DNA of 14,646 nucleotides from Pseudomonadota bacterium (GTDB taxonomy: Bacteria > Myxococcota > Bradymonadia > UBA4248), in assembly GCA_017613855.1 (NCBI GenBank), contig JAGACY010000395.1, forward strand, positions 1 to 14,646. The letters are read 5' to 3'. The notes beneath the pieces are model-generated. The model worked only from the letters and a program-made list of their open reading frames with translations. It made no database searches and was not told the DNA's origin. Position numbers and translations under genes: made by a program. Positions 14,190 through 14,646 of this stretch are shown here, in pieces. Position 1 is the stretch's first letter. Each line of letters starts with the position of its first letter.

Positions 14190-14646
14190 CTAAACCACCC
14201 CTGTATCAATGATTAAGCCAAGAATATCCAAAAAATGCAGCATTTCGGACTTTAAGTTATTGCTCGATGTGCGAATACTGCCCTTGAACAGAAAGAGTGG
14301 TTTGTCACGCCGAATAATCAATATGAGCTTATTGCCAACCAAACGAATGCTTACCTTGTTGTCCTCAAGCAACTGCGCAAGCATGATGAGCTTCGATCTA
14401 AAGGCCGGAGTCTCAAAACTTATGGGATTGAACTTCAGAGATAAAGGAAGAACACTCTGAGGCGCACTGTGCCCCCCAGACAGGCTGATCGATCTGGGCG
14501 TTAAACTAAATTTGCTGTTGGGCTTCTCTGTATAATCATAGACATTATAATAGGATTCAAGGCCAACATATTGGGCATTATCCGAGAGTTTCTTTTTCTG
14601 ATAGGCAATCGGAGTATAAATGGGGGCTATGAGGTTGAAGATAAAA
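14190..14646 (-). CDS. Unrecognised protein, C-terminal 151 residues; 5' end beyond window
   Basis: The minus-strand frame is open from the right edge to TAG at 14190, so only the 3' part is here. The fragment starts hydrophobic (FIFNLIAPIYTPIAYQKKK), perhaps the end of a membrane or core segment. It passes through a Ser/Pro-rich stretch and ends in an alpha/beta-looking part (SKLIMLAQLLEDNKVSIRLVGNKLILIIRRDKPLFLFKG). That last part weakly resembles the C-terminus of DUF3137-type proteins (lid-like helix, then strand pairs and a d-LF motif), but I would not rely on it. The internal ATG at 14384 is not the start, because coding continues well upstream. Function unknown. Confidence 0.65.
   Translation of the reverse strand, partial: FIFNLIAPIYTPIAYQKKKLSDNAQYVGLESYYNVYDYTEKPNSKFSLTPRSISLSGGHSAPQSVLPLSLKFNPISFETPAFRSKLIMLAQLLEDNKVSIRLVGNKLILIIRRDKPLFLFKGSIRTSSNNLKSEMLHFLDILGLIIDTGVV

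Overview
The window is a piece of a bacterial chromosome of moderate GC content, and everything in it fits a former-deltaproteobacterial lineage (Myxococcota/Bradymonadota-like; an inference). The pointers are two very cysteine-rich lipoproteins, one with a textbook MopE-type metal-binding motif, a secreted TPR protein with paired C-terminal hydrophobic helices, a jelly-roll-like lipoprotein, and small palindromic repeats between genes. No tRNA, rRNA, CRISPR array, transposase or phage gene was seen.

Left third (minus strand to 3.6 kb): a secreted hypothetical protein, a gene-free stretch of 337 bases, a TPR/coiled-coil membrane protein, and 27 bases after it a cysteine-rich lipoprotein (58 Cys in 564 residues) that stays open to the left edge. 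The plus strand then carries a eukaryote-like SCP/FCP1-type HAD phosphatase and a lipoprotein with a probable carbohydrate-binding-like fold. These two are separated by a 173-bp stretch bounded by inverted arrays of 7-bp repeats.

Centre (plus strand): an intergenic stretch made almost wholly of repeats and hairpins leads directly into a fused double MlaF-like ABC ATPase. After it comes grpE with a long acidic N-terminal extension, overlapping dnaK by 8 bases. The dnaK terminator is made from the same two-hairpin repeat that precedes the ABC gene, in the opposite orientation.

Right third (minus strand): a concentrative nucleoside transporter (CNT/NupC family) with an extra N-terminal membrane anchor and Pro/Ala/Gln linker and a 130-residue loop insertion, but interrupted by an in-frame amber codon just before its last ~108 residues. 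Upstream lie a MopE-like lipoprotein with a clear terminator, a phosphoglycolate-phosphatase-like HAD enzyme, and the 3' end of an unrecognised gene that continues past the right edge. The genes do not form one pathway; they are a chaperone operon plus cell-envelope and housekeeping genes. The most notable items are the repeat family reused as a terminator, the amber-split and remodelled transporter, and the fused, asymmetric ABC ATPase.
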